Assembly: GCF_022965805.1 (NCBI RefSeq)
Contig: NW_027331374.1
Location: 56,570 to 120,569 of the forward strand
DNA from: Primulina eburnea
Lineage: Eukaryota > Streptophyta > Magnoliopsida > Lamiales > Gesneriaceae
Reading direction: 5' to 3'
Length of the DNA: 64,000 nt
Position numbers and translations under genes: made by a program. The notes under the pieces are model-generated. The model did no database searches, was not told where the DNA came from, and worked only from the letters and a program-made list of their open reading frames with translations. Shown piece by piece: positions 10,621-22,457 of the stretch (positions within the stretch are counted from its first letter, which is position 1; each line of letters begins with the position of its first letter).

Positions 10621-13364
10621 TGTAACGTACCGTACTTTTACTACTTGAAATTTGCGGAAAAATTAAAAATTTTATTAAATAAAAACATCCATACGGTCGT
10701 CACCCAACATTCATAAAAATATTTTTAAAATAATCCATCACCAATTAAAAATTTGCTAAAAGAACGCTGTCTCAAAACATCTTACATTCAAATCAAAAAA
10801 ATTCAGAGTATTTTAAACTGTGCTTAAAAACATAAACTTGCGGTCCTCGGGTTTAGCATGCCGCTCAGCCCAAGCCTGCCCCTTGGTCGACACCTCCTGT
10901 CTCTTGTTCATCGTACTCACCTGCATCGATCAAGTCTAGTGAGTCTAAAGACTCAACACGTATAAACTGGAAATAACGAGTACTACATAATAAAATCGCA
11001 TGCATCTTTAATATAGGACATACATAACTTTAAATTGAACTTGCATAAACTTCAACTTGAAATAAACTTGAACTTGAACATACATACTACGACGTGCCAT
11101 GATCATAAACTTTTCTTAAACATGCTATCATACTTCAACATACTTGGCTGCATAATTTTACGTAGAGGATGTTTCAAAGCAAGTGACCCTTAACATGATA
11201 AACGCCTGATCAGACACACCACAGTACTGGGCTGACAGGGACGTATCCACTGCCGCATACATAAGATCCCTGTTCATAATTTAACAGGCCAGTTGATCCA
11301 CGTTCATAATTTAAGCTTCACAACCACGATCTAACCCGTTCATAATTTAACGGGCGGATTGGTCCCCGTTCATTATTTAACGCTTTCCAATCATAACTTT
11401 CTTTGGTCACAAGACAATTAGCATACCTCGAAACTTAAAACATTTCCTTTGCACGTCATTCATACTTACTTGGCGTTGAGGGATTCGTTGGACTTCGACT
11501 GGGGCCGTCGCTGCGACATACTAACATGAATTTCATACTTAACTTGCATAGCTTAGACGTAGAAAAATTATACTTACTCTCAAGCTCGATCATATCTTAG
11601 GACCTTCTATAACTTCCCATGACATGACCTTACTAATCCTTGCTCTAAACCATGGCATCAAACCTTGAAACCAAAATAATATTTTTCCCAAACAGTGTGT
11701 ACACGGACCCGGGTCCGTCTACCTACGGTGAAGGATGTACTCAGAAAGAAAAAGGGGCACGGACCCCGTGCCTGCCTCCGTGTAAGGGTCCGTGTCCACT
11801 CGCAACTTTGACACTTGTGAGAAAGTGAAGGCACGGACCCCGTGCCAGGGTCCGGGTAAAGGTCCGTGTATCTGCGCAAATTTGACCCTCACGAGAAAAC
11901 AAATGCACGGACCCCGTGTCAGGGTCCGTGGCAAGGTCCGTGTGGCTACTGTCGGTCGAAACTTACGAGATTCTGAACATGTTTTTGCATAGTCTTCTAG
12001 ACTCGATTCCTCGGACTATGAACGTCACCACGAGACACTTCTTAGAACACTACGGTATTATACCAAACCCAAGTGCATAAACATCACCCCGAGGGTAACG
12101 ATTCACAACCAACGACACAACAACGAATTTGACATCAATGATTGTTCCTACGACTCTAGAACCAACTTAGTGCCTATCGACACGAAACAAAACATCGATG
12201 ACCATTCCAACATCATAACCGAAGTACCTATGTGCAGCGGCGATCACCCGTCGAGCCCCAACGAAGCCTGCAACGTAAAACTTCAATAAACACATCAATA
12301 ACACATTTTCTGAAAATTACAGTTTGAGCAGTCTCACGAAAAACATCATAACTCACTCATTTTTCGTCCAAAAATCTCGAGTTTTATGTCAAATAGAAGG
12401 CATCAAAAAGTTATACATTTTTCTAGTTGGAAGTTTTCTCAAAATATGAACAGAAAAATCGCAGTATTTGAAAAGACAGCAAAAACGAGTTTTAGATCTA
12501 AAACTTTTCCTTCGAAATTGATCCGATCTATGATCCGCTCAAACTACTAACATCATACATAACTTTTACGCATAAAAACAACGCAATACAATATATGACT
12601 TGATCGAAACAGCAAGAACAGAATATACGTGCCTTTTTGATATTAAACGTTACCGAACCGGCGATATCGAAGCGGGGATGAAAGCGAGGTTGATCCGGGA
12701 CGATCGTGGCGCTAAAACTTGCGATAAAAACTCACGAAACTTGCTGGGATCGTGAAGGGGATGGGGCGGCTGCTGTAGCGAAGGAGAATCCCTAGGTTTT
12801 CTTCTCTCAAAATAATAAAAACTGAATGATAGAGTGTGTGTGTGTTTAGGCGTTACAGGTGTGTGTAAAAGCGTGTAATGTGTGTGTGAGGCGTGTGTTT
12901 TAGTGTAATTAGGAGACTAAATTTTAGTTAACTAAAATAATTGTCTACTAATTAAAACACTAACTCACAATTAACTTTTAAATAAAATTCTTTAATTAAA
13001 ATATAACACACACCATGCTAGATTTTAAAAGTTTTAAACTCTTAAAATTGATAAATACATGATTTAGACTTGAAATTCTAAAATTCAATAAATTAATTGA
13101 AAATACCCTCAAACTCAACTAAAATAAGATACCATCTTTAAATTGCCAAAAATCGTCCCCGGGTCTTTTCCTCAATCCCGCCTCGAATGATCGCCTGAAA
13201 CATGAAACTCGAAAGATATTTTAACGTGCATCACATAAACGTAGATACTTTAAAATAATGCATTTAAATGAGTTATGCATGACTAAACTCCTTTAAAATA
13301 AATTAAATGCTTTACTAATTTAAATAAATGCATGGGTTTTACGTGTACGAAATTGGGCTCTACA
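10621..13364 (-). repeat. El5 3' LTR
   Basis: 2744 bp, TG...CA. Contains TGAGTCTAAAGACTCA (10940-10955), a consensus splice donor CAG/GTGAGT on the minus strand (10915-10923), several cgttcataatttaacg units (11270-11390), CACGGACC...GGTCCGTG dyads (11701-11941) and a GT-rich microsatellite (12834-12900). No gene. Confidence 0.95.
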
Positions 13365-13402
13365 GTTCCTCCCCCACTTATAAAAATTTCGTCCTCGAAA
13401 TT
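13365..13402 (-). other. El5 polypurine tract and 3' hairpin
   Basis: On the minus strand the hairpin AATTTCG-AGGA-CGAAATT (13385-13402) starts within the pol stop codon. It is followed by TTTTATAAG and AAGTGGGGGAGGAAC, the presumed plus-strand primer, next to the LTR. Confidence 0.85.
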
Positions 13403-15179
13403 AAGTCTTTCCGAACAATTCCGGGTAGCGAAGTCTCATATCTGCCTCTGACTCCCAAGTGGCCTCTTCCACTGATTGGTTAAACCACCGAACTTTGACT
13501 AGCTTAGTCACTTTGTTCCGGAGTCTGCGCTCCTGTCTGTCGAGGATTTGAGTCGGTCTTTCCTCATAAGACAAATCTGGAGCAAGCTGCAAAGGCTCAT
13601 AACTCAGAACATGCGAAGGATTAGCTAGGTATTTCCTCAGCATCGAGACATGGAACACATTGTGCACCCCGGCCAGATTCGGCGGAAGGGCAACACGATA
13701 GGCTAGTGTCCCAACTCTGTCCAAAATCTCTAACGGTCCAATAAACCTTGGACTCAACTTGCCTCTTTTCCCAAATCTCATAACACCCTTCATGGGTGCT
13801 ATCTTGACGAAAATGTGATCCCCAACGGCAAACTCGAGATCTCTTCTTCTCTTATCGGCATAGCTCTTCTGACGGCTTTGGGCGGTCTTCATTCTGTCAC
13901 GAATCTTGACCACCACTTCTGCAGTCTGCTGAACTATCTCTGGGCCTAGATCTGTTCTCTCACCAACTTCATCCCAATGAACTGGCGATCTGCACTTCCG
14001 ACCATACAACGCTTCATAGGGAGCCATACCAATTGATGCTTGGAAACTGTTGTTGTATGTGAACTCTACTAGAGGTAGCTTAGACTCCCAAGTTCCCTGA
14101 AAATCAATCATGCAAGCTCTTAGCAAGTCTTCCAAAATCTGAATCACTCGCTCAGACTGGCCATCTGTCTGCGGGTGAAAAGCTGTACTGAACAGTAACT
14201 TCGTCCCCATAGCTGCATGCAAGCTCTTCCAGAAGGACGATGTAAACCTCGGATCCCTGTCGGACACAATAGAGACTGGGAAACCATGCAAACGGACTAT
14301 CTCCCGGATATAAAGCTCCGCATACTGCGTCATGGAGAAAGTCGTCTTCACTGGCAGAAAATGCGCTGACTTAGTGAGTCGATCCACTATAACCCAAATA
14401 GAATTAGACCCTTTGACTGACTTAGGTAACCCAACGACGAAATCCATAGTGATGTTCTCCCATTTCCACTCTGGGATAGGGAGTGGCTTAAGCATACCTG
14501 CTGGCCTCTGATGTTCTGCCTTCACCTGCTGACAAGTGAGGCACTCAGATACAAATCTGCGGATGTCTCTCTTCATCCCTGGCCACCAATACAAAATCTG
14601 CAGGTCTTTGTACATCTTGGTACCTCCTGGGTGAATAGAATACGGAGATGCGTGTGCCTCTGTCAGAATATCCTGTCTGATCGAATCAACACTAGGCACC
14701 CACATTCTGTCTCGGTATCTCACGATACCATCTGACACTGTGTACAAAACACTGCCCTTAGCTTCATCCTTCAGTCTCCATTTCTGTAGTTGCTCATCTG
14801 AAGACTGTCCTGCTCGAATGCGGTCTAGTAAATCAGATTTGACTGTCAGATTAGACAGTCTAGGAGCTCTGCCCTTACGATAAATCTCTAGACCAAACCT
14901 CTGAATCTCAGACTGAAGCGGTCTCTGAACTGACAATTGTGCTATGACTGCCACCTTTCTGCTCAAAGCGTCTGCCACGACGTTAGCTTTTCCCGGATGG
15001 TAGCTAATCTCGCAATCATAGTCCTTCACAAGTTCTAACCACCGTCTCTGTCTCATATTCAGCTCCTTCTGCGTGAAGAAATATTTGAGACTTTTGTGAT
15101 CGGTGAAAATATGACACTTCTCGCCGTATAAGTAATGTCTCCAAATCTTCAATGCAAAGACAACGGCTGCTAATTCCAA
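13401..15179 (-). pseudogene. El5 pol, 3' segment: RNase H end, integrase, chromodomain
   Basis: 592 codons open from just after a frameshift. Order: RNase H ([16 protein letters not shown] near residue 26), linker, integrase zinc region ([11 protein letters not shown] near 175, CLTCQQ near 213), DDE core (Asp in [10 protein letters not shown] near 245, Asp in SDRDPRF near 305, Glu in [11 protein letters not shown] near 343), a C-terminal barrel ([20 protein letters not shown]) and a chromodomain-like end ([21 protein letters not shown]...EEATWE). Catalytic residues are intact. The chromodomain is known to steer chromoviral integration to heterochromatin. There is no own start: the segment is cut from upstream pol by a 1-nt deletion near 15181. 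Confidence 0.93.
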
Positions 15180-15180
15180 T

Positions 15181-15777
15181 CGTGAGTCGGGTAGTTCTTC
15201 TCATGCACCTTTAACTGTCTGGAAGCATAAGCTATAACTCGACCCTGTTGCATCAACACTGCTCCTAAACCGAGCTTAGATGCATCGGTGTATAACACAT
15301 AATCTCCTTGTCCTGATGGCATGGCTAACATCGGTGCAGAAATGAGAGCTTGCTTCAAGGTGTCGAAGCTCTTCTGACATTCATCACTCCACGTAAATTT
15401 AGCATTCTTCTTGGTTAGTGAAGTGAGTGGCACTGCTATAGACGAAAACCCCTGAATAAACAAACGGTAGTAGCCTGCTAAGCCCAAAAAGCTGCGGATC
15501 TCGGATGCATTCTTTGGCTCTACCCATTCCTTGACAGCTGCCACTTTGGCTGGATCCACTTCAATCCCTCTACTAGACACTCTATGCCCCAAAAACGCGA
15601 CTTTCTGCAACCAAAACTCGCACTTACTGAATTTTGCATACAACTTACGGCTCTGCAAAGTCTGCAAAACTGTCCTCAAGTGCTGGTCGTGCTCCTCATG
15701 GCTCTTCGAGTATATGAGAATATCGTCAATGAACACTATGACGAACTGATCGAGGAACGGTTGAAATACTCGGTTCA
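15181..15777 (-). pseudogene. El5 pol, middle segment: RT end and RNase H start
   Basis: Contains the RT active-site motif [10 protein letters not shown] (near 15717-15736), the thumb/connection region ([12 protein letters not shown]) and RNase H motif [14 protein letters not shown] (first catalytic Asp). Bounded by single-base deletions relative to El6: near 15777 (ggttca-gagatc against ggttcatgagatc) and near 15181 (CACGATTGG against CACGACCTTG). It is therefore in a different frame from both neighbours. Confidence 0.9.
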
Positions 15778-16778
15778 GAGATCCATGAAAATAGCTGGAG
15801 CATTGGTCAATCCAAACGGCATCACTAAGAACTCATAATGCCCGTATCTCGTCCTGAAAGCTGTCTTATGCACATCTGCATCCTTTACTCTCAGTTGGTG
15901 ATACCCTGATCGAAGATCGATTTTGGAGAACACGATAGCTCCCTGCAACTGGTCGAACAAATCTTCGATTCTAGGCAACGGGTACTTATTCTTGATCGTT
16001 ACCTTGTTCAGCTCACGGTAATCGATGCACAGTCTCATGCACCCCTCTTTCTTTTTCACAAAGAGTACTGGTGCGCTCCATGGTGAGAAACTCGGGCGGA
16101 TAAACTCCTTGTCTAAGAGCTCCTGAATCTGCTGTTTAAGTTCTAACATCTCTGCTGGAGCTAATCTGTACGGTGCCTTAGAGATCGGCACTGTACCAGG
16201 CATGAGATCGATGGCAAACTCCACCTCTCTATCTGGTGGAAGGCCTGTGACGTCGTCTGGGAAGACGTCTAGAAATTCTCTGACTACTGGCACTTCTGAA
16301 ATAGAAGGAGTGGGCACGTCAGGCGCTGCTATAACACTGGCCAAGAAAGCATGACATCCCTTTGAAATTAATTCCCTCGCCTGCATGCACGAAATCATAC
16401 GAGGGAAACTCCTCCATCTAGCTGGCTCGAATAAAACCTGCTCCATACCGAGCGGTCTGACCAATACCGACCTCTTCTGAAAATCGATTAGTACTCGGTT
16501 CTTAGTCAGCCAGTCCATGCCCAAAATGATATCGAACTCTGGCATCGGCAATACGATCAAATCTGCATACACTAGGTGGCCCTGCAGTTCTAGATCGATA
16601 TCCCTGATCACACTGGTAGCTAACAACTCTTCCCCTGATGGGACTGTCACTGAGAAGTTCAAGTCTAGGCCGATGGACTTGATGTCCAGGTGAATAGCGA
16701 AGGTCTCTGATATAAAGGAGTGAGTGGCTCCTGAATCTATCAGTGCAGTTGTAGCTAATCTCTTTATGAAAATGTTCC
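15778..16778 (-). pseudogene. El5 pol exon 2: protease and RT N-terminal half
   Basis: Starts at the intron acceptor and reads [21 protein letters not shown]: the retroviral-type aspartic protease triad is DSG. Then comes the [11 protein letters not shown] flap/hydrophobic region, the linker [15 protein letters not shown], and RT fingers/palm ([47 protein letters not shown]). Ends by frameshift at 15777. Compared with El6 it is free of stops up to that point. Confidence 0.92.
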
Positions 16779-16978
16779 CTGAGATGCGTTAGCACAACAC
16801 AACTTATATCCAAAATACTAACATTAACCTTATGCATAATAAAATTCAATGTCCTATGCCATTCAAAAATAATGCTAACAAGATAGTAACCCAAATAACA
16901 ATACTAGCATCCTAAAAATCCCCAAATAAAATTCACCTGCAAGGCAAAGTAATACTGAGCTTAGGTAGGAAAGTTTAC
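16779..16978 (-). other. El5 predicted gag/protease intron
   Basis: 200 nt, donor G/GTAAACTTTCC, acceptor GCTAACGCATCTCAG/GG, T-rich. Removing it joins ..DTTLLIG to NIFIKR.. exactly in frame (phase 1). Left in, Gag ends after about 30 extra residues. El6 has an intron at the same codon with nearly identical ends and a diverged middle. 200 is not a multiple of 3, so read-through cannot make Gag-Pol. Confidence 0.85.
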
Positions 16979-17486
16979 CGATCAGTAAAGTAGTGTCCGG
17001 ATCCGCTTCCTGAGCGTGCATGGCGAATACCCGGCCTTGAGTTGGCTGCTTCCACTGCGGGCACTCCTTTAGCATGTGGTCGGTAGCACCACACTTAAAG
17101 CACTTGCCTGATCCATACAAGCATGGTCCTGGATGCTGGCGGTTACACTTCTGACAAACAGGGACATTTCCGGGCTTCTGCGGCGCCCCCTGCTGTTGGA
17201 TAGGACCCTTGCCCTTAGGTGGTCCTTGGTATGGTTTCTTCCCAGGCTGCCCCTGGTAGGGCTTCTTAAATGGTGGTCGCTGCTGATACTGCTGGTGTTG
17301 CTGCGGTGCCTGAAAGGGCCTCTTGCCCAGTCGATCCTTCTCAATCTCTTTCATATCCTGCTCCGCCTCCAATGCCCTCGCTATGGCGACCTCATAGGTC
17401 ATAGGCCCTACCACCTTCACATCACGGCGCAAGATCGGCCGCATTCCAAGGAGAAAGTGTCTCACCTTGGCCTGAACATCATTGGC
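16979..17486 (-). pseudogene. El5 gag 3' part: capsid end and nucleocapsid
   Basis: Reads PLIANDVQAKVRHFLLGMRPILRRDV.., an arginine/lysine/glutamine/proline-rich linker and two zinc knuckles: CQKCNRQHPGPC, then CCHC CFKCGATDHMLKEC (17059-17103), followed by QGRVFAMHAQEADPDTTLLIG at the donor site. Binds genomic RNA in the family. It is in another frame from the N-terminal part because about 90 bp (the LTREFMTLRQGDSS... segment kept in El6) is deleted near 17487. Confidence 0.9.
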
Positions 17487-17979
17487 GATTAAGGGCATAA
17501 ATTGGTTTCGTACGCACTTCCTCGGTGAAGTACTTGGAGTAAAACACCTCTTTGAACCCATTCCACGTGAGAGTCTGTAGGTTAACTATCACTGATGCGC
17601 TCTCCCACCAAACTCTTGCACTCCCATGAAGTAGAAAGATAACGCACCTCACTCGATCAGCATCCTGCAACTCCATAAAATCGAAAATTACCTCGATGGA
17701 TTTAACCCATCCCTCTGCTATCAATGGGTCCGTCGTCCCTGAGAATTTATCTGGGTGCATCCTGCTGAACCTCTCGTAGACAGCCTCAGCTCTGGGTCTC
17801 GCCCCTGCATCAGCCACTGTCTGGTTACCCATAAACTGGGCAAAGAACTGAGTCATTCCAGCCATCATCTGGGCCTGCATGTCGGGTGGTGGAGGTGGTG
17901 GAGGATTGGCCCTCTCCTCGACTCGAGGCTCTCTGTCCTCCTCCCTATCTTCCCGGTTAATCTCATGTCTAGGAGCCAT
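17487..17979 (-). pseudogene. El5 gag 5' part: matrix/capsid region
   Basis: Start taken at the ATG reading MAPRHEINRED, aligned with MPPRRVIDRET of El6. Then comes an acidic-arginine stretch, PPPPPPPDMQAQMMAGMTQFFAQF and the retrotransposon gag domain (FSGTTDPLIAEGWVKSIEVIFDFMEL...ARVWWESA...GFKEVFYSKYF). Ends at the deletion/frameshift near 17487. Confidence 0.9.
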
Positions 17980-18199
17980 ATTGTTCCAATAATTACCCAA
18001 CACGTAAACCCAACATGTATGATCGTGATATACATAACATATGATGCACGTACTGAACTTAAATCATGGGCATGCTGAAATCGTAACTCAATGCATACTA
18101 AAAAACATAAATCTTGAAACTTTAAAACTTACAGACTTGAGGTGTGACCTTGTGAGATTCTTGCGACTCGCAGTAGGCGTAACCCTTTACAAGAACACC

Positions 18200-18211
18200 G
18201 CTCTGATACCA
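18200..18211 (-). promoter_or_regulatory. El5 primer binding site
   Basis: gctctgatacca, i.e. TGGTATCAGAGC on the minus strand, 2 nt from the 5' LTR: initiator tRNA-Met priming. Confidence 0.93.
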
Positions 18212-18213
18212 AC

Positions 18214-21053
18214 TGTAACGTACCGTACTTTTACTACTTGAAATTTGCGGAAAAATTAAAAATTTTATTAAATAAAAACATCCATACGGTCGTCACCCAA
18301 CATTCATAAAAATATTTTTAAAATAATCCATCACCAATTAAAAATTTGCTAAAAGAACGCTGTCTCAAAACATCTCACATTCAAATCATAAAAATTCAGA
18401 GTATTTTAAACTGTGCTTAAAAACATAAACTTGCGGTCCTCGGGTTTAGCATGCCGCTCAGCCCAAGCCTGCCCCTTGGTCGCCACCTCCTGTCTCCTGT
18501 TCATCGTACTCACCTGCATCGATCAAGTCTAGTGAGTCTAAAGACTCAACACGTATAAACTGGAAATAACGAGTACTACATAATAAAATCGCATGCATCT
18601 TTAATATAGGACATACATAACTTTAAATTGAACTTGCATAAACTTCAACTTGAAATAAACTTGAACTTGAACATACATACTACGACGTGCCATGATCATA
18701 AACTTTTCTTAAACATGCTATCATACTTCAACATACTTGGCTGCATAATTTTACGTAGAGGATGTTTCAAAGCAAGTGACCCTTAACATGATAAACGCCT
18801 GATCAGACACACCACAGTACTGGGCTGACAGGGACGTATCCACTGCCGCATACATAAGATCCCTGTTCATAATTTAACAGGCCAGTTGATCCACGTTCAT
18901 AATTTAACGCTTCACAACCACGATCTAACCCGTTCATAATTTAACGGGCGGATTGGTCCCCGTTCATGATTTAACGCTTTCCAATCCTAACTTTCTTTGG
19001 TCACAAGACAATTAGCATACCTCGAAACTTAAAACATTTCCTTTGCACGTCATTCATACTTACTTGACCTTGAGGGATTCGTTGGACTTCGACTGGGGCC
19101 GTCGCTGCGACATACTAACATGAATTTCATACTTAACTTGCATAGCTTAGACGTAGAAAAATTATACTTACTCTCAAGCTCGATCATATCTTAGGACCTT
19201 CTATAACTTCCCATGACATGACCTTACTAATCCTTGCTCTAAACCATGGCATCAAACCTTGAAACCAAAAATAATATTTTTCCCAAACAGTGTGTACACG
19301 GACCCCTAACCCGGGTCCGTGTACAGGTCCGTCTACCTACGGTGAAGGATGTACTCGGAAAGAAAAAGGGGCACGGACCCCGTGCCTGCCTCCGTGTAAG
19401 GGTCCGTGTCCACTCGCAACTTTGACACTTGTGAGAAAGTGAAGGCACGGACCCCGTGCCTGCCTCCGTGTAAGGGTCCGTGTCCACTCGCAACTTTGAC
19501 ACTTGTGAGAAAGTGAAGGCACGGACCCCGTGCCAGGGTCCGGGTAAAGGTCCGTGTATCTGCACAAATTTGACACTCACGAGAAAACAAATGCACGGAC
19601 CCCGTGTCAGGGTCCGTGGCAAGGTCCGTGTGGCTACTGTCGGTCGAAACTTACGAGATTCTGAACATGTTTTTGCTTAGTCTTCTAGAATCGATTCCTC
19701 GGACTATGAACGTCACCACGAGACACTTCTTAAAACACTACGGTATTATACCAAACCCAAGTGCATAAACATCACCCCGAGGGTAACAATTCACAACCAA
19801 CGACACAACAACGAATTTGACATCAATGATTGTTCCTACGACTCTAGAACCAACTTAGTGCCTATCGACACGAAACAAAACATCGATGACCATTCCAACA
19901 TCATAACCGAAGTACCTATGTGCAGCGGCGATCACCCGTCGAGCCCCAACGAAGCCTGCAACTTAAAACTTCAAGAAACACATCAATAACACATTTTTGA
20001 AAATTACAGTTTGAGCAGTCTCACGAAAAACATCATAACTCACTCATTTTTCGTCCAAAAATCTCGAGTTTTATGTCAAATCGAAGGCATAAAAAAGTTA
20101 TACATTTTTCTAGTTGAAAGTTTTCTCAAAATATGAACAGAAAAATCGCAGTATTTGAAAAGACAGCAAAAACGAGTTTTAGATCTAAAACTTTTCCTTC
20201 GAAATTGATCCGATCTATGATCCGCTCAAACTACTAACATCATACATAACTTTTACGCATAAAAACAACGCAATACAATATATGACTTGATCGACACAGC
20301 AAGAACAGAATATACGTGCCTTTTTGATATTAAACGTTACCGAACCGGCGATATCGAAGCGGGGATGAAAGCGAGGTTGATCCGGGACGATCGTGGCGCT
20401 AAAACTTGCGATAAAAACTCACGAAACTTGCTGGGATCGTGAAGGGGATGGGGCGGCTGCTGTAGGGAAGGAGAATCCCTAGGTTTTCTTCTCTCAAAAT
20501 AATAAAAACTGAATGATAGAGTGTGTGTGTGTGTTTAGGCGTTACAGGTGTGTGTAAAAGCGTGTAATGTGTGTGTGAGGCGTGTGTTTTAGTGTAATTA
20601 GGAGACTAAATTTTAGTTTACTAAAATAATTGTCTACTAATTAAAACACTAACACACAATTAACTTTTAAATAAAATTCTTTAATTAAAATATAACACAC
20701 ACCATGCTAGATTTTAAAAGTTTTAAACTCTTAAAATTGATAAATACATGATTTAGACTTGAAATGCTAAAATTCAATAAATTAATTGAAAATACCCTCA
20801 AACTCAACTAAAATAAGATACCATCTTTAAATTGCCAAAAATCGTCCCCGGGTCTTTTCCTCAATCCCGCCTCGAATGATCGCCTGAAACATGAAACTCG
20901 AAAGACATTTTAACGTGCATCACATAAACGTAGATACTTTAAAATAATGCATTTAAATGAATTATGCATGACTAAACTCCTTTAAAATAAATTAAATGCT
21001 TTACTAATTTAAATAAATGCATGGGTTTTACGTGTACGAAATTGGGCTCTACA
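18214..21053 (-). repeat. El5 5' LTR (drives gag-pol)
   Basis: 2840 bp. Longer than the 3' copy mainly because a 74-bp dyad unit is tandemly duplicated (19371-19444 and 19445-19518). Contains the same TGAGTCTAAAGACTCA, donor-like CAG/GTGAGT and GT microsatellite. The dyad cluster is 19297-19632. No convincing TATA box was identified. Confidence 0.95.
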
Positions 21054-22126
21054 CAACCAGCCTAGGCACAGGGAACCCAACACCCCAAACTCTATGACAG
21101 TGTATGCAGTTTGGTTTTTGTTCTGGTTTCCTTGATTCCCTTTTGTTTCTGTCGACTTGGGTGTGTGTGTAGGACTTTTAAAACACTCGAATTCTTTACT
21201 GATCTAAGCCTAGACATCATGGCAGCCCCTTTTTATAATTGAACCAATTTTCCTGTAACAAAACTCAACAACCGAAGGCAATACATGCAAAAGTTTCGAG
21301 TTTCTGAAAAAGAAATCATGTGCTTCATGCATCCCACAATTTAACTAAATAATATGACATGATGGATGAGAAAAGGAGATTAGGGTGTGCCTTTGCGTTT
21401 TATACGCTCGAAAATCCGTTGACGGCGAAGAACGGGACGCGACGAAAGCTTCTACCTTGCTTGGTTGCCTTTGAAAATTCCCTTGAAACTCTTTCTAATA
21501 TTTTGTGGGTGCTGTGCCATGAGTTGTTTGAGAGGGGAGGGGAGTTTTCAGAATTTAACATGGGGTGGCCGAGACTTCAATAATTGGTATGGTAGGGTTT
21601 GCAATTTATTTACACTTTAAATACTAATTTAATCTTTAATCTAGACTTTAGGCCTAATAAGCCATTAAATTAGGCCCATTAGTCTATTTTGGATTAATTA
21701 ACATAATATCAAAGTTTTCTTTAATTAAAAATGTGAATTTATTAGCCGGGTTGCCAAAAAGCTCGATTTTTAGTTGAAAAACCAACACCGATAAAGTTTA
21801 CGTCCCGGCGTATAAAATCACCTCAAAACACTCTATTTTCAAAAAATACTAAAAAGAATCGACCTTATTTTCAAATAATTAAAATAATTATTTAATGAAA
21901 ATATTTTACATTTTCTTCAGCCCTCGGTCTCCGTTCTTCGATCGCAACTCGAATAACCTTTAAAAATACATTTTTATGCAACCATGTATAAAAATATATT
22001 TTCAACATGCAAATATGCACAACATAATTAATTAATGCAATTAAAACAATTAATTTAAAATACAAAGAATTTAATAACTTGCGCGCATGTGGTTTACGTG
22101 AACCTTAAAATTTTCGACACGTTACA
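21054..22126 (-). repeat. El3 3' LTR, right part
   Basis: Begins with the El5 TSD caacc and continues the El3 LTR (matches 55604-56667). A 74-codon plus-strand ORF (21359-21583) also occurs at 55900-56124 but is antisense within LTR and resembles no known protein. Ends CGTTACA. Confidence 0.9.
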
Positions 22127-22457
22127 ATCTTCCCCCCTTAAATTGAATTTCGTCCTCGAAATTCGCTTATCCTTAATAACCCAAAATTTTAGACTTAGTT
22201 CTAGTATCCCAATTAAATTTTTCTTCTAAATCCTTATTTTACAAATCGCAACTTAAAAAGACCCATGGCGACGTAATGTTATACTATTATAACCTCGAAT
22301 TTAAGCTTTTCTTAAAATTCCCAATATAAAAATATGGATGACCATACTTATCCTATATTATTTTCCTTATTTTATACCCAAAATGTTCATCAACTTATCA
22401 TATTTCAATCTTAAAATCCCAAATGAATCCGCTGACGCTTAGATTTTCAAGCATAAT
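22127..22457 (-). other. El3 internal region, left part (polypurine tract, hairpin, AT-rich)
   Basis: Minus strand: purine tract AAGGGGGGAAGAT beside the LTR and hairpin AATTTCG-AGGA-CGAAATT (22146-22163). Beyond that is AT-rich DNA without ORFs. Interrupted by El6 after TSD ataat (22453-22457). Confidence 0.85.

Larger units (their letters stand above)
10621..21053 (-). mobile_element. El5: chromovirus (Tekay/Del-type), intron-bearing gag-pol
   Basis: 10.4 kb in the El3 3' LTR with TSD CAACC (10616-10620, 21054-21058). The uninterrupted site survives in the other El3 LTR at about 55599-55603. LTRs run TGTAACG to CTCTACA. Order on the minus strand: 5' LTR, PBS, gag, intron, protease, RT, RNase H, integrase, chromodomain, hairpin, polypurine tract, 3' LTR. 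Same family as El6. The LTRs differ by about 1% by eye plus repeat-copy changes. A gag deletion and two pol frameshifts inactivate it. Confidence 0.95.

Noticed and set aside
14511..15838. Opposite-strand ORFs over pol (also 39196-39465, 42111-42452, 57803-58220 and others)
   Set aside because: Shadows of the conserved pol frames.
19239..19622. Overlapping ORFs of repetitive Arg/Gly/Pro protein in El5, El6, El7 and El8 LTRs
   Set aside because: Translations of GC-rich dyad repeats in several frames at once.
21359..21583. 74-codon ORF conserved at 55900-56124
   Set aside because: Both copies lie in paired LTRs of El3, so conservation is expected; no recognisable protein.
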